64,000 nucleotides of DNA. Source: Georhizobium profundi. GTDB taxonomy: Bacteria > Pseudomonadota > Alphaproteobacteria > Rhizobiales > Rhizobiaceae. Both the position numbers and the translations under genes were made by a program. How positions within the stretch are numbered: the stretch's first letter is position 1; the number at the start of each line of letters is the position of its first letter. Below the pieces are notes generated by a model. The model searched no databases. It worked only from the letters and a program-made list of their open reading frames with translations, and was not told where the DNA came from. The stretch covers positions 2,814,001 through 2,878,000 of the forward strand of contig NZ_CP032509.1 in the NCBI RefSeq assembly GCF_003952725.1. The letters are read 5' to 3'. Below are positions 8,649-17,492 of this stretch, one piece after another.

Positions 8649-10496
8649 ATGACAAAGGCGTCTGGCAGCGACAAGCCGTCGACCGGCGACGCGAACGCAA
8701 TAGAGCCTTATATCGTCAAGGATCCCGAGGCGTTCGCGCGCAACCTCGCGCGCATGCTCGAAGAACTGGGTCGTGCTGCCGCAGCCTGGGTCGCGCCGCG
8801 GGAGAGCGGCGAGAAAACCGACACCATTTCAGAGCCTTATGCCGACATGGTGAAAACCTTTGCGAAGGTTTCCGAGTATTGGCTTTCCGATCCCTCGCGC
8901 GCGATCGAAGCGCAGACGCATCTTCTCACGTCCTATTTCTCGATCTGGAATGCGTCGATCCAGCGCCTCTCGGGCGCAGACGCGCCACCGGCCACGCCGG
9001 CTGCACATGTCGGCGACAAACGCTTTGCCGACAAGGATTGGAACGACAACGCCTTCTTCGATTTCCTGCGCGGTGCCTATTGGGTGACATCTGACTGGGC
9101 CGAGAAGCTGATCGTCGATGCCGAAGGTCTTGACCCGCACCTCAAGCACAAGGCGCAGTTCTACACGCGCCAGATCATCGATGCGCTTTCGCCGAGCAAT
9201 TTCCTTCTGACCAATCCGGAGCTCTACCGCGAGACCGTGGCAGAGAACGGGGAGAACCTCGTGCGCGGCATGCGGATGCTGGCCGAGGACATCGCCGCCG
9301 GCAAGGGCGACCTGAAGCTCCGCCAATCGGATGCGTCGAAGTTTAAGGTTGGCGAAAACCTGGCAACGACGCCCGGCAAGGTGATCGCGCAAAGCGATGT
9401 CTGCCAAGTCATCCAATACGAGCCGACGACGGAGAAGGTGCTGAAGCGCCCTCTTCTCATCTGCCCGCCGTGGATCAACAAGTTCTACATCCTCGACCTC
9501 AACCCGCAGAAGTCCTTCATCGCCTGGGCGGTGGCGCAGGGTCACACGGTCTTCGTGATTTCCTGGGTGAACCCGGACGAACGCCATCGCGACATGGACT
9601 GGGAGTCCTATGCGCGCGACGGCATCGGATTTGCGATCGACGCTGCCGAGCAGGCGACGGGCGAAACCGGCGTCAACGCCATCGGCTACTGTGTCGGCGG
9701 CACGCTTCTGGCGGCCACACTGGCACTCCATGCCAAGGAAAAGGACACGCGGATCAAATCGGTGACCTTCCTGACGACGCAGGTCGATTTCACCCATGCG
9801 GGCGACCTCAAGGTGTTCGTCGACGAAGACCAGATCGAGGCGATCGAAGCCGGCATGGAGAAATCCGGTTTCCTCGAGGGCTCCAAGATGTCGACTGCCT
9901 TCAACATGCTCCGCTCTTCGGATTTGATCTGGCCTTACGTCGTCAACAACTACCTGAAGGGCAAGGATCCGATGCCCTTCGACCTGCTCTACTGGAATTC
10001 CGATTCGACGCGAATGCCCTGCGCCAACCATTCGTTCTACTTGCGCAACTGCTATCTCGAGAACAAGCTTTCCATGGGGAAGATGGAGCTAGCAGGGCAT
10101 CGTCTGTCGCTGAAGGACGTTCGGATACCGGTCTACAATTTGGCGACGAAGGAAGACCACATTGCGCCAGCGAAATCCGTCTTCATCGGCAGCCAGTTCT
10201 TCGGCGGCGACGTCCACTACGTGCTGTCGGGCTCCGGCCACATTGCCGGCGTGGTCAATCCGCCCGACAAGAAGAAGTACCAGTTCTGGACCGGTGGACC
10301 GCCGGTCGGCGCCTTCGAGGATTGGGTTCAAACTGCGGAGGAGCATCCGGGATCGTGGTGGCCGCACTGGCAACAATGGCTCACGGCGCTCGACGGTATG
10401 GACGCCACCGTGGACGCCAAGTCGCGCAAACCCGGGGGCAGGAAGCTTAAGCCTATCGAGGATGCACCGGGCTCCTACGTTCGCGCCAGAGCCTGA
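8649..10496 (+). CDS. phaC: class I poly(3-hydroxyalkanoate) polymerase
   Basis: This enzyme polymerises 3-hydroxyacyl-CoA into intracellular polyester granules. The start at 8649 (MTKASG) is preferred because GAGGGAGG (8635-8642) stands six bases away; the ATG at 8643 touches that site. The product has 615 residues: an N-terminal region, then an alpha/beta-hydrolase core. The catalytic Cys348 lies in GYCVGG, with Asp503 in KEDHIAP and His531 in GSGHIAG. PxxWxxKFYI is also present. No phasin, phaA or phaB is nearby. The gene is the first of a + strand run with sfsA, map and radC. Confidence 0.96.
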   Translation: MTKASGSDKPSTGDANAIEPYIVKDPEAFARNLARMLEELGRAAAAWVAPRESGEKTDTISEPYADMVKTFAKVSEYWLSDPSRAIEAQTHLLTSYFSIWNASIQRLSGADAPPATPAAHVGDKRFADKDWNDNAFFDFLRGAYWVTSDWAEKLIVDAEGLDPHLKHKAQFYTRQIIDALSPSNFLLTNPELYRETVAENGENLVRGMRMLAEDIAAGKGDLKLRQSDASKFKVGENLATTPGKVIAQSDVCQVIQYEPTTEKVLKRPLLICPPWINKFYILDLNPQKSFIAWAVAQGHTVFVISWVNPDERHRDMDWESYARDGIGFAIDAAEQATGETGVNAIGYCVGGTLLAATLALHAKEKDTRIKSVTFLTTQVDFTHAGDLKVFVDEDQIEAIEAGMEKSGFLEGSKMSTAFNMLRSSDLIWPYVVNNYLKGKDPMPFDLLYWNSDSTRMPCANHSFYLRNCYLENKLSMGKMELAGHRLSLKDVRIPVYNLATKEDHIAPAKSVFIGSQFFGGDVHYVLSGSGHIAGVVNPPDKKKYQFWTGGPPVGAFEDWVQTAEEHPGSWWPHWQQWLTALDGMDATVDAKSRKPGGRKLKPIEDAPGSYVRARA

Positions 10497-10503
10497 CGTC
10501 TCG

Positions 10504-11253
10504 ATGAAGTTCAAGACGCCCCTCGTGCCGGCGACGCTGGTCAGCCGATACAAGCGCTTTCTGTTCGACGCCGTCCTCGATGACGGCACGAAAATCACGG
10601 GCTCCTGCCCCAATACGGGGTCGATGTGGGGCCTCACGACGCCGGGCTCGCGGATCTGGCTTTCCGAGCACAACAGCCCCACCCGCAAATATCGTCACTG
10701 CCTGGAACTGGTCGAAGCCGACGGCACCATCGTCGGCATCAATACGGGCCTGCCCAACCGGCTTGCAGAAGAAGCGATCGGTGCAGGGCTGATCTCGAAC
10801 CTTGGCGACTACGCCCTGCTGAAGCGCGAACAGAAATACGGCCAAGCCTCGCGCATCGACATTCTGCTCGAGGACCCGCAGCTCGGCCGGGCCTATGTCG
10901 AAGTCAAGAACGTGCACATGACGCGCGTGAACGGACTGTTTGAGTTTCCCGACAGCGTGACCGCTCGCGGCGCCAAGCATCTGGACGAGCTTGGCGACAT
11001 GGTCGAAGCGGGGCACCGTGCGGTCATGCTGTTTCTCGTCCAGCGCAGCGATGGATTCCGATTGAAGCTTTGTCGCGATCTCGATCCCAATTATGCTGCG
11101 GCTTTCGACCGCGCCGTGGGGCGCGGGGTTGAAGCTTTTGCCGTTCGATGCGACATCACTTCAGAAGAAATTCGTCCTGTGGATCTCATCGTGATCGACG
11201 AGCCCGGGATGATGGTCCGCGAGGACCGGCTCCTGAAAACCGGACATCCATAG
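10504..11253 (+). CDS. sfsA: SfsA-family DNA/RNA nuclease-like protein
   Basis: A 249-residue SfsA homologue. The family was named as a sugar-fermentation stimulation protein and has an OB-like N-terminal part plus a nuclease-like fold; its exact role is unsettled. Visible motifs are [15 protein letters not shown], the conserved [30 protein letters not shown], and the nuclease-core piece [10 protein letters not shown] with [13 protein letters not shown]. The start at 10504 follows the phaC stop by 7 bp. The gene ends directly against map, so translation is probably coupled. Confidence 0.94.
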   Translation: MKFKTPLVPATLVSRYKRFLFDAVLDDGTKITGSCPNTGSMWGLTTPGSRIWLSEHNSPTRKYRHCLELVEADGTIVGINTGLPNRLAEEAIGAGLISNLGDYALLKREQKYGQASRIDILLEDPQLGRAYVEVKNVHMTRVNGLFEFPDSVTARGAKHLDELGDMVEAGHRAVMLFLVQRSDGFRLKLCRDLDPNYAAAFDRAVGRGVEAFAVRCDITSEEIRPVDLIVIDEPGMMVREDRLLKTGHP

Positions 11254-12081
11254 ATGGTCAGCTACATCGCCGCAGAATTGGCGCCACAAAAAAACAACGG
11301 ACAGATCCGCCTCTACGGAGAAGATGGCTTCGAAGGGATGCGCAAGGCCTGCCAGCTGACCGCACAGTGCCTGGACGCACTGGCGCCGATGGTCGTGCCC
11401 GGTGTCACCACCGATGCGATCGACAAGTTCGTCTTCGAATTCGGCCGCGATCACGGCGCCCTGCCCGCCACAATGAATTATCGCGGCTATACCAAATCGT
11501 CCTGCACCTCGATCAATCACGTCGTCTGTCACGGCATTCCGAACGACAAGCCGCTGCGCGACGGTGACATCGTCAATATCGACGTGACGCTCGTCGTCGA
11601 TGGATGGCATGGCGATTCAAGCCGCATGTACCCGGTCGGCCAGATCAAGCGGGCCGCCGAGCGACTGCTCGAAGTCACGCACGAATCGATGATGCGCGGC
11701 ATCGCGGCGGTGAAGCCCGGCGCACGCACCGGGGCGATCGGCGAAGCGATCCAGACCTACGCAGAGGCCGAGCGCTGCTCGGTCGTTCGCGATTTCTGCG
11801 GCCACGGGCTCGGTCGTCTTTTTCACGATGCGCCCAACATTCTGCACTATGGCCGCGCGAATGAAGGCCCGGAAATGCGGCCCGGCATGATCTTCACGAT
11901 CGAACCGATGATCAATCTGGGCAAGCCGCATGTGAAGGTGCTGGCCGATGGCTGGACAGCAGTAACGCGCGACCGCTCGCTTTCAGCCCAATACGAACAC
12001 ACGGTCGGTGTAACCGAGACAGGCTGCGAGATCTTCACGCTCTCGCCTGGCGGTCTCGACCGCCCCGGCCTGCCTGGCTGA
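11254..12081 (+). CDS. map: methionine aminopeptidase, type I
   Basis: Removes the initiator Met from nascent proteins. In the 275-residue product all five metal ligands are visible: Asp110 (NIDVT), Asp121 (HGDSSRM), His184 (CGHGLG), Glu217 (TIEPM) and Glu248 (YEHTV). His93 (VCHGIP) is also present. The ATG begins immediately after the TAG of sfsA with no spacer, so translational coupling is likely. About 15 extra residues at the N-terminus compared with E. coli Map are typical for rhizobial copies. Confidence 0.96.
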   Translation: MVSYIAAELAPQKNNGQIRLYGEDGFEGMRKACQLTAQCLDALAPMVVPGVTTDAIDKFVFEFGRDHGALPATMNYRGYTKSSCTSINHVVCHGIPNDKPLRDGDIVNIDVTLVVDGWHGDSSRMYPVGQIKRAAERLLEVTHESMMRGIAAVKPGARTGAIGEAIQTYAEAERCSVVRDFCGHGLGRLFHDAPNILHYGRANEGPEMRPGMIFTIEPMINLGKPHVKVLADGWTAVTRDRSLSAQYEHTVGVTETGCEIFTLSPGGLDRPGLPG

Positions 12082-12105
12082 CGCGGCACGGCGGGGACGT
12101 TCGTC

Positions 12106-12876
12106 ATGGCATCGATCACAGAGCCGGACGATGAGCAGCACGCCGACGAACGCGCCTTTTTCGCGGTAGGCCCGGTCCAGCCGCCCCGTGCCACGAAGGC
12201 GTCGCCGGCGCACTACCATGGGCACCGAGACCGGCTGCGCGACCGCTTTCGAGACAATGGTGTCCAGGGGCTTGCAGATTACGAGCTTCTGGAGCTTCTG
12301 CTCTTTCGAATACTGCCCAGACGCGACACAAAACCAATCGCAAAGGCGCTTATCGCGCGGTTCGGGTCCTTGTCGGAGGTCCTCGGCGCACCGCCGCATC
12401 TGCTCAGCGAGATCGACGGTATCGGCGAGGCGGCGGCGCTCGATCTGAAAGTGGTGGCGGCGGTCGGTCAGCGCATGTTGAAAGGCGAGATCGCGGCGCG
12501 CCAGGTGCTGGCTTCCTGGCAGCAGGTCATCGACTATTGCCATGCCGCCATGGCGTTCGAGACGCGGGAGCAGTTTCGAATCCTGTTCCTCGACAAGAAG
12601 AACGTCCTGATAGCAGACGAAGTGCAGCAGACCGGCACGGTCGATCACACGCCTGTCTATCCCCGCGAAGTGATGCGCCGGGCGCTGGAGCTTTCGGCCA
12701 GTGCGTTGATCCTCGTCCACAATCATCCATCGGGCGATCCGACACCATCGCGGGCCGATATCGACATGACGCACACCATCGTGGAGACCGGAAAGCCGCT
12801 CGGCATCGTCGTACATGACCACATCATCATCGGTCGACAGGGCCATGCGAGCCTGCGGGGCCTGCAGCTGATGTAA
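12106..12876 (+). CDS. radC: RadC/YeeS-type JAB-domain protein
   Basis: A 256-residue RadC family member. It has an N-terminal helix-hairpin-helix-like part ([20 protein letters not shown]) and a C-terminal JAB/MPN metalloprotein domain with [14 protein letters not shown]. The probable zinc ligands are His205, His207 and Asp218. The historical DNA-repair assignment of radC is doubtful, and the present function is unknown. It follows map by 24 bp on the same strand and is convergent with the photolyase gene (16 bp apart). Confidence 0.92.
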   Translation: MASITEPDDEQHADERAFFAVGPVQPPRATKASPAHYHGHRDRLRDRFRDNGVQGLADYELLELLLFRILPRRDTKPIAKALIARFGSLSEVLGAPPHLLSEIDGIGEAAALDLKVVAAVGQRMLKGEIAARQVLASWQQVIDYCHAAMAFETREQFRILFLDKKNVLIADEVQQTGTVDHTPVYPREVMRRALELSASALILVHNHPSGDPTPSRADIDMTHTIVETGKPLGIVVHDHIIIGRQGHASLRGLQLM

Positions 12877-12892
12877 GAGGCCGGCTTCCCTT

Positions 12893-14437
12893 TCAGCTCA
12901 GCTGATCGAGGAAGCGCCGGCTGTCGCGCCTGATGGCATCGATCTTGTCCTCGCCCATTTGGTCGAGACTTTTCATGATCACGCCCATGCGGTGATTCTT
13001 CTGGAACGCGGCACGGTTGCGCAGCAGGAAATCCCAATAGAGATAGTTGAAGGGACAGGCCTTCTCGCCGTTCTTCTTCTTCACATCGTAGCGGCAGTTG
13101 CCGCAATAGTCCGACATCCGGTCGATATAGGCGCCGGAGGCAGCATAGGGCTTGGAGGCAAAGAAGCCGCCATCGGCATAGAGGATCATGCCGACGACGT
13201 TCGGCATCTCCACCCATTCATAGGCGTCGTGGTAGACGAGCAGGTACCATTCCTGCACTTCCTTCGGGTCGAGGCCCGCGAGCAGGCAGAAATTGCCGAT
13301 GACCATCAGGCGCTGAATGTGATGGGCATAGGCATTGGCCTTGGTCTCGCCGATCGACTGCTTCAGGCAGTTCATCTCGGTTTTCGCCGTCCAGAAGAAG
13401 TCGGGCAGCTTCTTGTCAGCCGACAAGGCGTTTGAGCCGGCATAGTCCGGCATCTTCAGCCAGTAGATCCCGCGGATGAATTCGCGCCATCCGATGACTT
13501 GGCGGATGAAGCCTTCCGCCGCGTTGATCGGCACAGCCCCGTCGCGCCAGGCTTCTTCCACGCGGTCGCAGCATTCACGTGGTGAAAGCAACCCGCAATT
13601 GATGAGACCTGACAGGTTCGAATGAAAGAGCAACGGCTCGCCCTGGCGCATGGCGTCCTGATAGGTGCCGAAATTCGGCAATGCTGTTTCGATGAACCAG
13701 TCGAGATAGTGAAGCGCCTGCCGGCGCGTGACGGGATAGTCGAACGGCTCGAGATCACCAAAATTGTCTTCGAACTGCTCCGCGACGAGCGCCAGAACTT
13801 TCCTCGTCTCGTCATCGACTGCGTAGGTCGGCCGCTTCGGCGCCTTCAGATCGGCTGGCAGCTTCTCCCGGTTGTCGTGGTCGAAGTTCCACTTCCCACC
13901 TTCCGGTGCGTCGCCGTCCATCAGATAGCCGGTCAAGCGGCGCATCTCGCGGTAAAAATACTCCATCCGCAGCGATTTCGGGTTCTCGCCCGCCCATTCC
14001 TTGAACCGCTTGTGAGAGCAGAAGAAGCGCGCGTCGGGAAGCACCGTTAAAGGCAAGCCTACCCCATCGCGCCACTCTTTCTGCATCATCAGCACGCGGT
14101 GCTCCGCGGCCTCGGTCATCACGACCGCTTCAGGTGCATGCTCGTCGATCGCGCGCTTCAGCGCATCCTCTAGCGACGCGACGCCCTCGTCGAATCGCAT
14201 GTAGTGGACGGTGAAGCCGGCGCCCTCCAGATCGCGTGCGAAATGGCGCATGGCGGAGAATAGAAAGGCGATCTTCTTCTTGTGATGGCGCACATAGCTT
14301 GCCTCGGCGCCCACTTCCGCAATCAAGATGACGTCGCGATCCTTGTCGGCTCCGTCCAGCGCAGACAGGTCGCGGCTCAGTTGATCGCCAAGGACAAATC
14401 TGAGCGTTCCGCCCGTGCGGTCTTTCGTTTGCGCCAC
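12893..14437 (-). CDS. phrB: FeS-containing bacterial (6-4) photolyase/cryptochrome
   Basis: A 514-residue photolyase of the FeS-BCP class, whose model is Agrobacterium PhrB, which repairs (6-4) photoproducts with blue light. The N-terminal Rossmann part starts RFVLGDQLSRDLSAL. The FAD-binding C-terminal half contains EGFIRQVIGWREFIRG and YAHHIQRLMV. Four cysteines expected to hold a [4Fe-4S] cluster are at 357 (EMNC), 445 and 448 (YCGNC) and 461 (KACPFNY). Their spacing equals that of Agrobacterium PhrB (350, 438, 441, 454), shifted by seven. The family binds a lumazine antenna. Confidence 0.95.
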   Translation of the reverse strand: MAQTKDRTGGTLRFVLGDQLSRDLSALDGADKDRDVILIAEVGAEASYVRHHKKKIAFLFSAMRHFARDLEGAGFTVHYMRFDEGVASLEDALKRAIDEHAPEAVVMTEAAEHRVLMMQKEWRDGVGLPLTVLPDARFFCSHKRFKEWAGENPKSLRMEYFYREMRRLTGYLMDGDAPEGGKWNFDHDNREKLPADLKAPKRPTYAVDDETRKVLALVAEQFEDNFGDLEPFDYPVTRRQALHYLDWFIETALPNFGTYQDAMRQGEPLLFHSNLSGLINCGLLSPRECCDRVEEAWRDGAVPINAAEGFIRQVIGWREFIRGIYWLKMPDYAGSNALSADKKLPDFFWTAKTEMNCLKQSIGETKANAYAHHIQRLMVIGNFCLLAGLDPKEVQEWYLLVYHDAYEWVEMPNVVGMILYADGGFFASKPYAASGAYIDRMSDYCGNCRYDVKKKNGEKACPFNYLYWDFLLRNRAAFQKNHRMGVIMKSLDQMGEDKIDAIRRDSRRFLDQLS

Positions 14438-14494
14438 TGTGGTCTCAGCCCTTCATCCGTTCGATGTCCGGCACATAGCGCGCTGCAAGCATTG

Positions 14495-14524
14495 AAAAAG
14501 GCCGCCCGCGTTTTGCGGACGGCC
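14495..14524 (-). terminator. intrinsic terminator of tig
   Basis: The stem GGCCGCCCGC (14500-14509) pairs with GCGGACGGCC (14515-14524) with one mismatch and a 5-base loop. Five A on the + strand (14495-14499) form the T-run for the minus-strand transcript. It lies just after the tig stop at 14556. Confidence 0.88.
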
Positions 14525-14555
14525 TCTTGTCGAACTTAGAGATCCGAAGAGAGGA

Positions 14556-16040
14556 TCAGGCCTCTTCGGCGTCGTCCTTTTTGGCTGCCTTCTTCTTGGC
14601 GGGCTTCTTCTCGCCCTCGTCGGCGGCAGCCGTCTCGTCCTTCTTGGCAGCCTTCTTCTTGGCCGGCTTCTTTTCGGAAGCTTCGGCCTTGCTGCCCTTC
14701 TCGTCCTCTTCTTCAGCCATCAGCTCTTCCTTGCTGACGGTCTTATCGGTGACGTCGGCTTCGGAAAGCAGGTGATCTATGACCTTTTCCTCGAAAATCG
14801 GCGCGCGCAGCGATGCGGCTGCACCCGGGGTCTTCTGGAAGTATTCCATGATCTGGCGTTCCTGGCCGGGGAACTGGCGAACCTGCTCATAGAGGGCCCG
14901 CTGCATTTCCTCGTCGGCAACCTTCACGCCGGCCTTTTCGCCGATCTCGGAAAGAACCAGACCAAGGCGTACGCGGCGTTCGGCAAGCTTGCGATACTCT
15001 TCGCGTGCTGCTTCCTCAGTCGTATCCTCGTCTTCGAAGCTCTTGCCGGATTGTTCGAGATCACGGGTGATCTGCGTCCAGATGTTGTTGAACTCGGCAT
15101 CGACCAGCGTCTCGGGTGTGTCGAACTGGTAGAGTTCGTCGAGCTGGTCGAGGATCTGACGCTTCACCTTCTGGCGGGTCATCTGGCCGTACTGGCTCTC
15201 GATCTGACCGCGAACGACTTCGCGCAGCTTCTCGGCCGATTCGAGGCCCAGCTTCTTGGCCAGTTCGTCATCGATCGTCAGTTCGGCGGCAGCGGCGACG
15301 TCCTTGACCTTGATGTCGAAGGTGGCTTCCTTGCCGGCGAGGTTTGCGGCCGGGTAATCATCCGGGAACGATACGGTGATCGTCTTCTCGTCGCCGGCCT
15401 TCACGCCGATCAGCTGCTCTTCGAAGCCGGGAATGAAGCGCTTAGAGCCGATGACCAGTTCGGCATCGTCGTCCTTGCCGCCATCGAAGGGCTCGCCGTC
15501 GATCTTGCCGAGATAGTCGATCGTCACGCGATCGCCGTCGGCAGCCTTGCCCTTCTTGGTCTCGTAGGTCTTGGCGTTCTCGGCGATGCGGAGCACTTGC
15601 TCCTCGACTTCCTCATCCGGAATGTCGACGACTTCGCGCGTGACCGTGAGCTTGGAATCGCCCTTGAGTTCGATCGCCGGGATGACTTCGTAGGCCAGCG
15701 AGAACTCGAAGTCCTTCTTGGCATCGAGGATCTCGTTGGCTTCCGCCTCGTCCTCGGTCATCTTGATTTCAGGCTGCGTGGCGGAGCGCTCGCCGCGCTC
15801 GGTCAGAATCGCGCCCGGCTTGTCGCGGATGATCTCGTTGACGAGATCGGCCATGAACGACTTGCCGTACATCTTCTTGAGATGCGACATCGGCACCTTG
15901 CCGGGGCGGAAGCCGTTCAGACGGACCTTGTTCTTGGCATCGGCCAGGCGCTCATTGAGCTTCTGCTCCATCTCCTGCGCGGGCACGACGACTTTGATCT
16001 CGCGCTTCAGGCCTTCGGCCAGGGTCTCGGTTACCTGCAT
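14556..16040 (-). CDS. tig: trigger factor (ribosome-associated chaperone, PPIase)
   Basis: A 494-residue trigger factor. It has an N-terminal ribosome-binding domain with the signature GFRPGKVP (45-52), an FKBP-type PPIase domain (about 155-245; [19 protein letters not shown]) and a helical C-terminal chaperone arm. The last ~55 residues are an unusual Lys/Ala tail with two [16 protein letters not shown] repeats, longer than in E. coli TF (432 residues). The tail may increase affinity for ribosomes or nucleic acid; this is inference. The gene has its own terminator and is transcribed away from tRNA-Leu. Confidence 0.97.
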   Translation of the reverse strand: MQVTETLAEGLKREIKVVVPAQEMEQKLNERLADAKNKVRLNGFRPGKVPMSHLKKMYGKSFMADLVNEIIRDKPGAILTERGERSATQPEIKMTEDEAEANEILDAKKDFEFSLAYEVIPAIELKGDSKLTVTREVVDIPDEEVEEQVLRIAENAKTYETKKGKAADGDRVTIDYLGKIDGEPFDGGKDDDAELVIGSKRFIPGFEEQLIGVKAGDEKTITVSFPDDYPAANLAGKEATFDIKVKDVAAAAELTIDDELAKKLGLESAEKLREVVRGQIESQYGQMTRQKVKRQILDQLDELYQFDTPETLVDAEFNNIWTQITRDLEQSGKSFEDEDTTEEAAREEYRKLAERRVRLGLVLSEIGEKAGVKVADEEMQRALYEQVRQFPGQERQIMEYFQKTPGAAASLRAPIFEEKVIDHLLSEADVTDKTVSKEELMAEEEDEKGSKAEASEKKPAKKKAAKKDETAAADEGEKKPAKKKAAKKDDAEEA

Positions 16041-16138
16041 CGTTCACCTTCTTGATAGTTCTTGGCAGCGCTCTCGCGACGTCGTCGAGGAGCGCTGAAC
16101 CGGAATTCAAATTGCCGGAAGCGGCGTTCAATTCTGTC

Positions 16139-16223
<85 letters not shown>

Positions 16224-16366
16224 TCTGCTCGCCAGATCAACACTCAAGGCATAGCGGGCCAGCCTTGAACGCGCGTCTCTATATCACCCGTTCTGGAGGG
16301 TTCAAAGGAAAAATGGGGTATTTGGCGCCGCCATTCCGCTCTTTTAGCATCGACGCAAGATCGAAT

Positions 16367-16391
16367 GGAACCTTCGCCCAACGAGCGCGTT
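16367..16391 (+). promoter_or_regulatory. candidate EcfG promoter upstream of sRNA 1
   Basis: GGAAC (16367-16371), 16 bases, CGTT (16388-16391). This is an exact fit to the alphaproteobacterial general-stress consensus, on the strand that reads into the sRNA hairpins about 240 bp further on. Activity is inferred from sequence only. Confidence 0.45.
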
Positions 16392-16531
16392 CATGCACCG
16401 TGTTCGCCTCGGCGAGCGAGCGGCCCGCTCTTGAAACGCTGGGATCGCCTCCTCACATTGCGGACGCAAGGCCGGCCAAAAGCTGACGTGTGATAGAGTT
16501 GCGTAAGGTGCATGGCTTCCATGCAGATATT

Positions 16532-16563
16532 GCACTGCACAAATCGGATCGGCCGCCTTATGT
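16532..16563 (+). promoter_or_regulatory. presumed promoter of sRNA 1
   Basis: CTGCAC (16535-16540), 17 bases, TTATGT (16558-16563), embedded in GCACTGCACAAAT (16532-16544). The same 13 bases, followed by CTATCT at nearly the same distance, occur at 16933-16964 before the first DUF1127 gene. The start site would be near 16570. The core TGC-N3-GCA is an inverted repeat. Confidence 0.45.
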
Positions 16564-16627
16564 TGAAGTCATCGAACGGCGCAATTGAGCGCCTCGGTCG
16601 AGGGTCGCCCGTAAGGCGGCAAAGAAT

Positions 16628-16751
16628 TCGGAGCGGCAAACTCCTCCTCCCATTGCCTCTCCGATATGATGGATGGTTCTCCTCCTCCCAACCATTCATC
16701 GCCACAAATGACGCCCGCTGGATCCTCCTCCCCCAGCGGGCGTTATTTTTT
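16628..16751 (+). ncRNA. sRNA with three CCTCCTCCC-loop hairpins (alpha-r14/NfeR1, 'cuckoo' type), copy 1
   Basis: Three consecutive hairpins each expose an anti-Shine-Dalgarno motif. Hairpin 1 is 16628-16664 (CGGAG-c-GGCAA with TTGCC-t-CTCCG; loop with CTCCTCCTCCC). Hairpin 2 is 16668-16700 (GATGGATGGTT with AACCATTCATC; loop CTCCTCCTCCC). Hairpin 3 is 16711-16743 (ACGCCCGCTGG with CCAGCGGGCGT; loop ATCCTCCTCCC), followed by T-A-T6, so it is also the terminator. This architecture is that of the alpha-r14 family (NfeR1 of Sinorhizobium) and of the cuckoo/CcsR RNAs of Rhodobacter, trans-acting stress sRNAs. The 5' end is inferred near 16570, giving about 180 nt. Confidence 0.88.
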
Positions 16752-16932
16752 CCGACTCTCTCATATAAATCATCTGATGTGCTTCGCCTCGCTTTCGCCA
16801 GTTGGCGGCGGCGGGCAATGTCGTGCGTCATCCGGTGCTCCATCGGCCTGGGCGCGGATGCACGTGCAAATGAATCAAATCTTAACGATCTGATCCGGTC
16901 TGCAGCCAGCGCATAGCCATGATGCTTATTTC

Positions 16933-16964
16933 GCACTGCACAAATTGGCCTATCGCACCTATCT
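16933..16964 (+). promoter_or_regulatory. presumed promoter of the DUF1127-sRNA 2 transcript
   Basis: GCACTGCACAAAT (16933-16945) is identical to the element before sRNA 1. CTGCAC (16936-16941), 17 bases, CTATCT (16959-16964) resembles the rhizobial housekeeping pattern CTTGAC-N17-CTATAT. The start would be near 16971, about 53 bases before the DUF1127 start. Confidence 0.5.
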
Positions 16965-17023
16965 TCAGTCCAACGAGATCGGGCCGCTCAAGAGCATGCC
17001 TGGGAAATACGAAGGACATGAAG

Positions 17024-17164
17024 ATGAACGTAGCACGCACTTTCAACAACTGGCGCAAGTACCGTCAGACCCGCAACGAACTGGCCCGTATGTCGGATCG
17101 CGAACTCAGCGACATCGGTGTAAACCGCGCTGACATCGCGCGCATCGCTCGCCAGGCGATCTAA
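17024..17164 (+). CDS. DUF1127 small Arg-rich protein, copy 1
   Basis: A 46-residue protein starting MNVARTFNNWRKYRQT, with the DUF1127 core ELARMSDRELSDIGVNRADI. GAAGGA (17011-17016) favours the ATG at 17024 over the one at 17018. DUF1127 proteins are small and basic, and common in Alphaproteobacteria. Some bind RNA and affect sRNA turnover and phosphate or carbon metabolism (known for the family, not seen here). The sRNA hairpins begin 10 bp after the stop, so they are probably processed from the same mRNA, as in the Rhodobacter ccsR locus. Confidence 0.9.
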   Translation: MNVARTFNNWRKYRQTRNELARMSDRELSDIGVNRADIARIARQAI

Positions 17165-17173
17165 TCAAGAAAT

Positions 17174-17295
17174 TCGGCCGGACACACTCCTCCTCCCAGT
17201 GTCAGGCCGAGCGATCGGCGGCCCTCCTCCTCCCAGCTGCCGATCAAACAAAGTGCGCCCGCCGGATCTCCTCCCCCGGCGGGCGCTCTTGTTTT
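17174..17295 (+). ncRNA. sRNA with three anti-Shine-Dalgarno hairpins (alpha-r14/cuckoo type), copy 2
   Basis: The three-hairpin layout repeats copy 1. Hairpin 1 is 17174-17210 (CGGCC-g-GACAC with GTGTC-a-GGCCG; loop with CTCCTCCTCCC). Hairpin 2 is 17213-17245 (GATCGGCGGC with GCTGCCGATC, one G-T pair; loop CCTCCTCCTCCCA). Hairpin 3 is 17255-17286 (GCGCCCGCCGG with CCGGCGGGCGC; loop ATCTCCTCCC), followed by TCTTGTTTT as terminator. Stem sequences differ from copy 1 but compensate, while the loops are conserved, which argues for selection on loop and structure. It lies directly behind DUF1127 copy 1. Confidence 0.88.
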
Positions 17296-17343
17296 GAGCG
17301 ACGTGATCCAAATTGCGGTCCCGGACCGAACAGAGCGAGCATC

Positions 17344-17487
17344 ATGAGCCTTACGGAGTCCTTTCGACGCTGGCGCCAATACCGCATCGCCTGCACCGAT
17401 CTGCAGCAGATGACGAGCCGTGAGCTCGAAGATCTCGGCCTCACCCGCCGCGATATTCCGATCGTGGCGCGGACCGCCGTCAAGTAG
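17344..17487 (+). CDS. DUF1127 small protein, copy 2
   Basis: A 47-residue ORF reading MSLTESFRRWRQYRIAC and then DLQQMTSRELEDLGLTRRDI, a good DUF1127 match (Trp near residue 10, SRELEDLGLTR). The Shine-Dalgarno is weak (GAGCGAG about 5 bases upstream). It starts 49 bp after the sRNA 2 terminator; I see no strong promoter, so it may depend on read-through. Confidence 0.85.
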   Translation: MSLTESFRRWRQYRIACTDLQQMTSRELEDLGLTRRDIPIVARTAVK

Positions 17488-17492
17488 CGCTC

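Larger units (their letters stand above)
16224..16627 (+). other. 404-bp non-coding stretch upstream of the first sRNA
   Basis: I see no convincing gene here. It holds a GGAAC-N16-CGTT element (16367-16391), a CTTGAAA-N16-TCACATT sequence (16430-16459) weakly like a heat-shock promoter, and the sRNA promoter candidate at 16535-16563. The open frames that cross it run through the sRNA hairpins or are antisense. Confidence 0.6.

Noticed and set aside
14772..16055. 427-codon + strand frame
   Set aside because: It is antisense to tig and has no domain or ribosome site.
16430..16459. CTTGAAA-N16-TCACATT as a heat-shock promoter
   Set aside because: The -10 half is weak. I mention it as a possibility but do not call it.
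16391..16936. 181-codon minus-strand frame over the sRNA region
   Set aside because: It is the complement of the sRNA hairpins and has no ribosome site or family feature.
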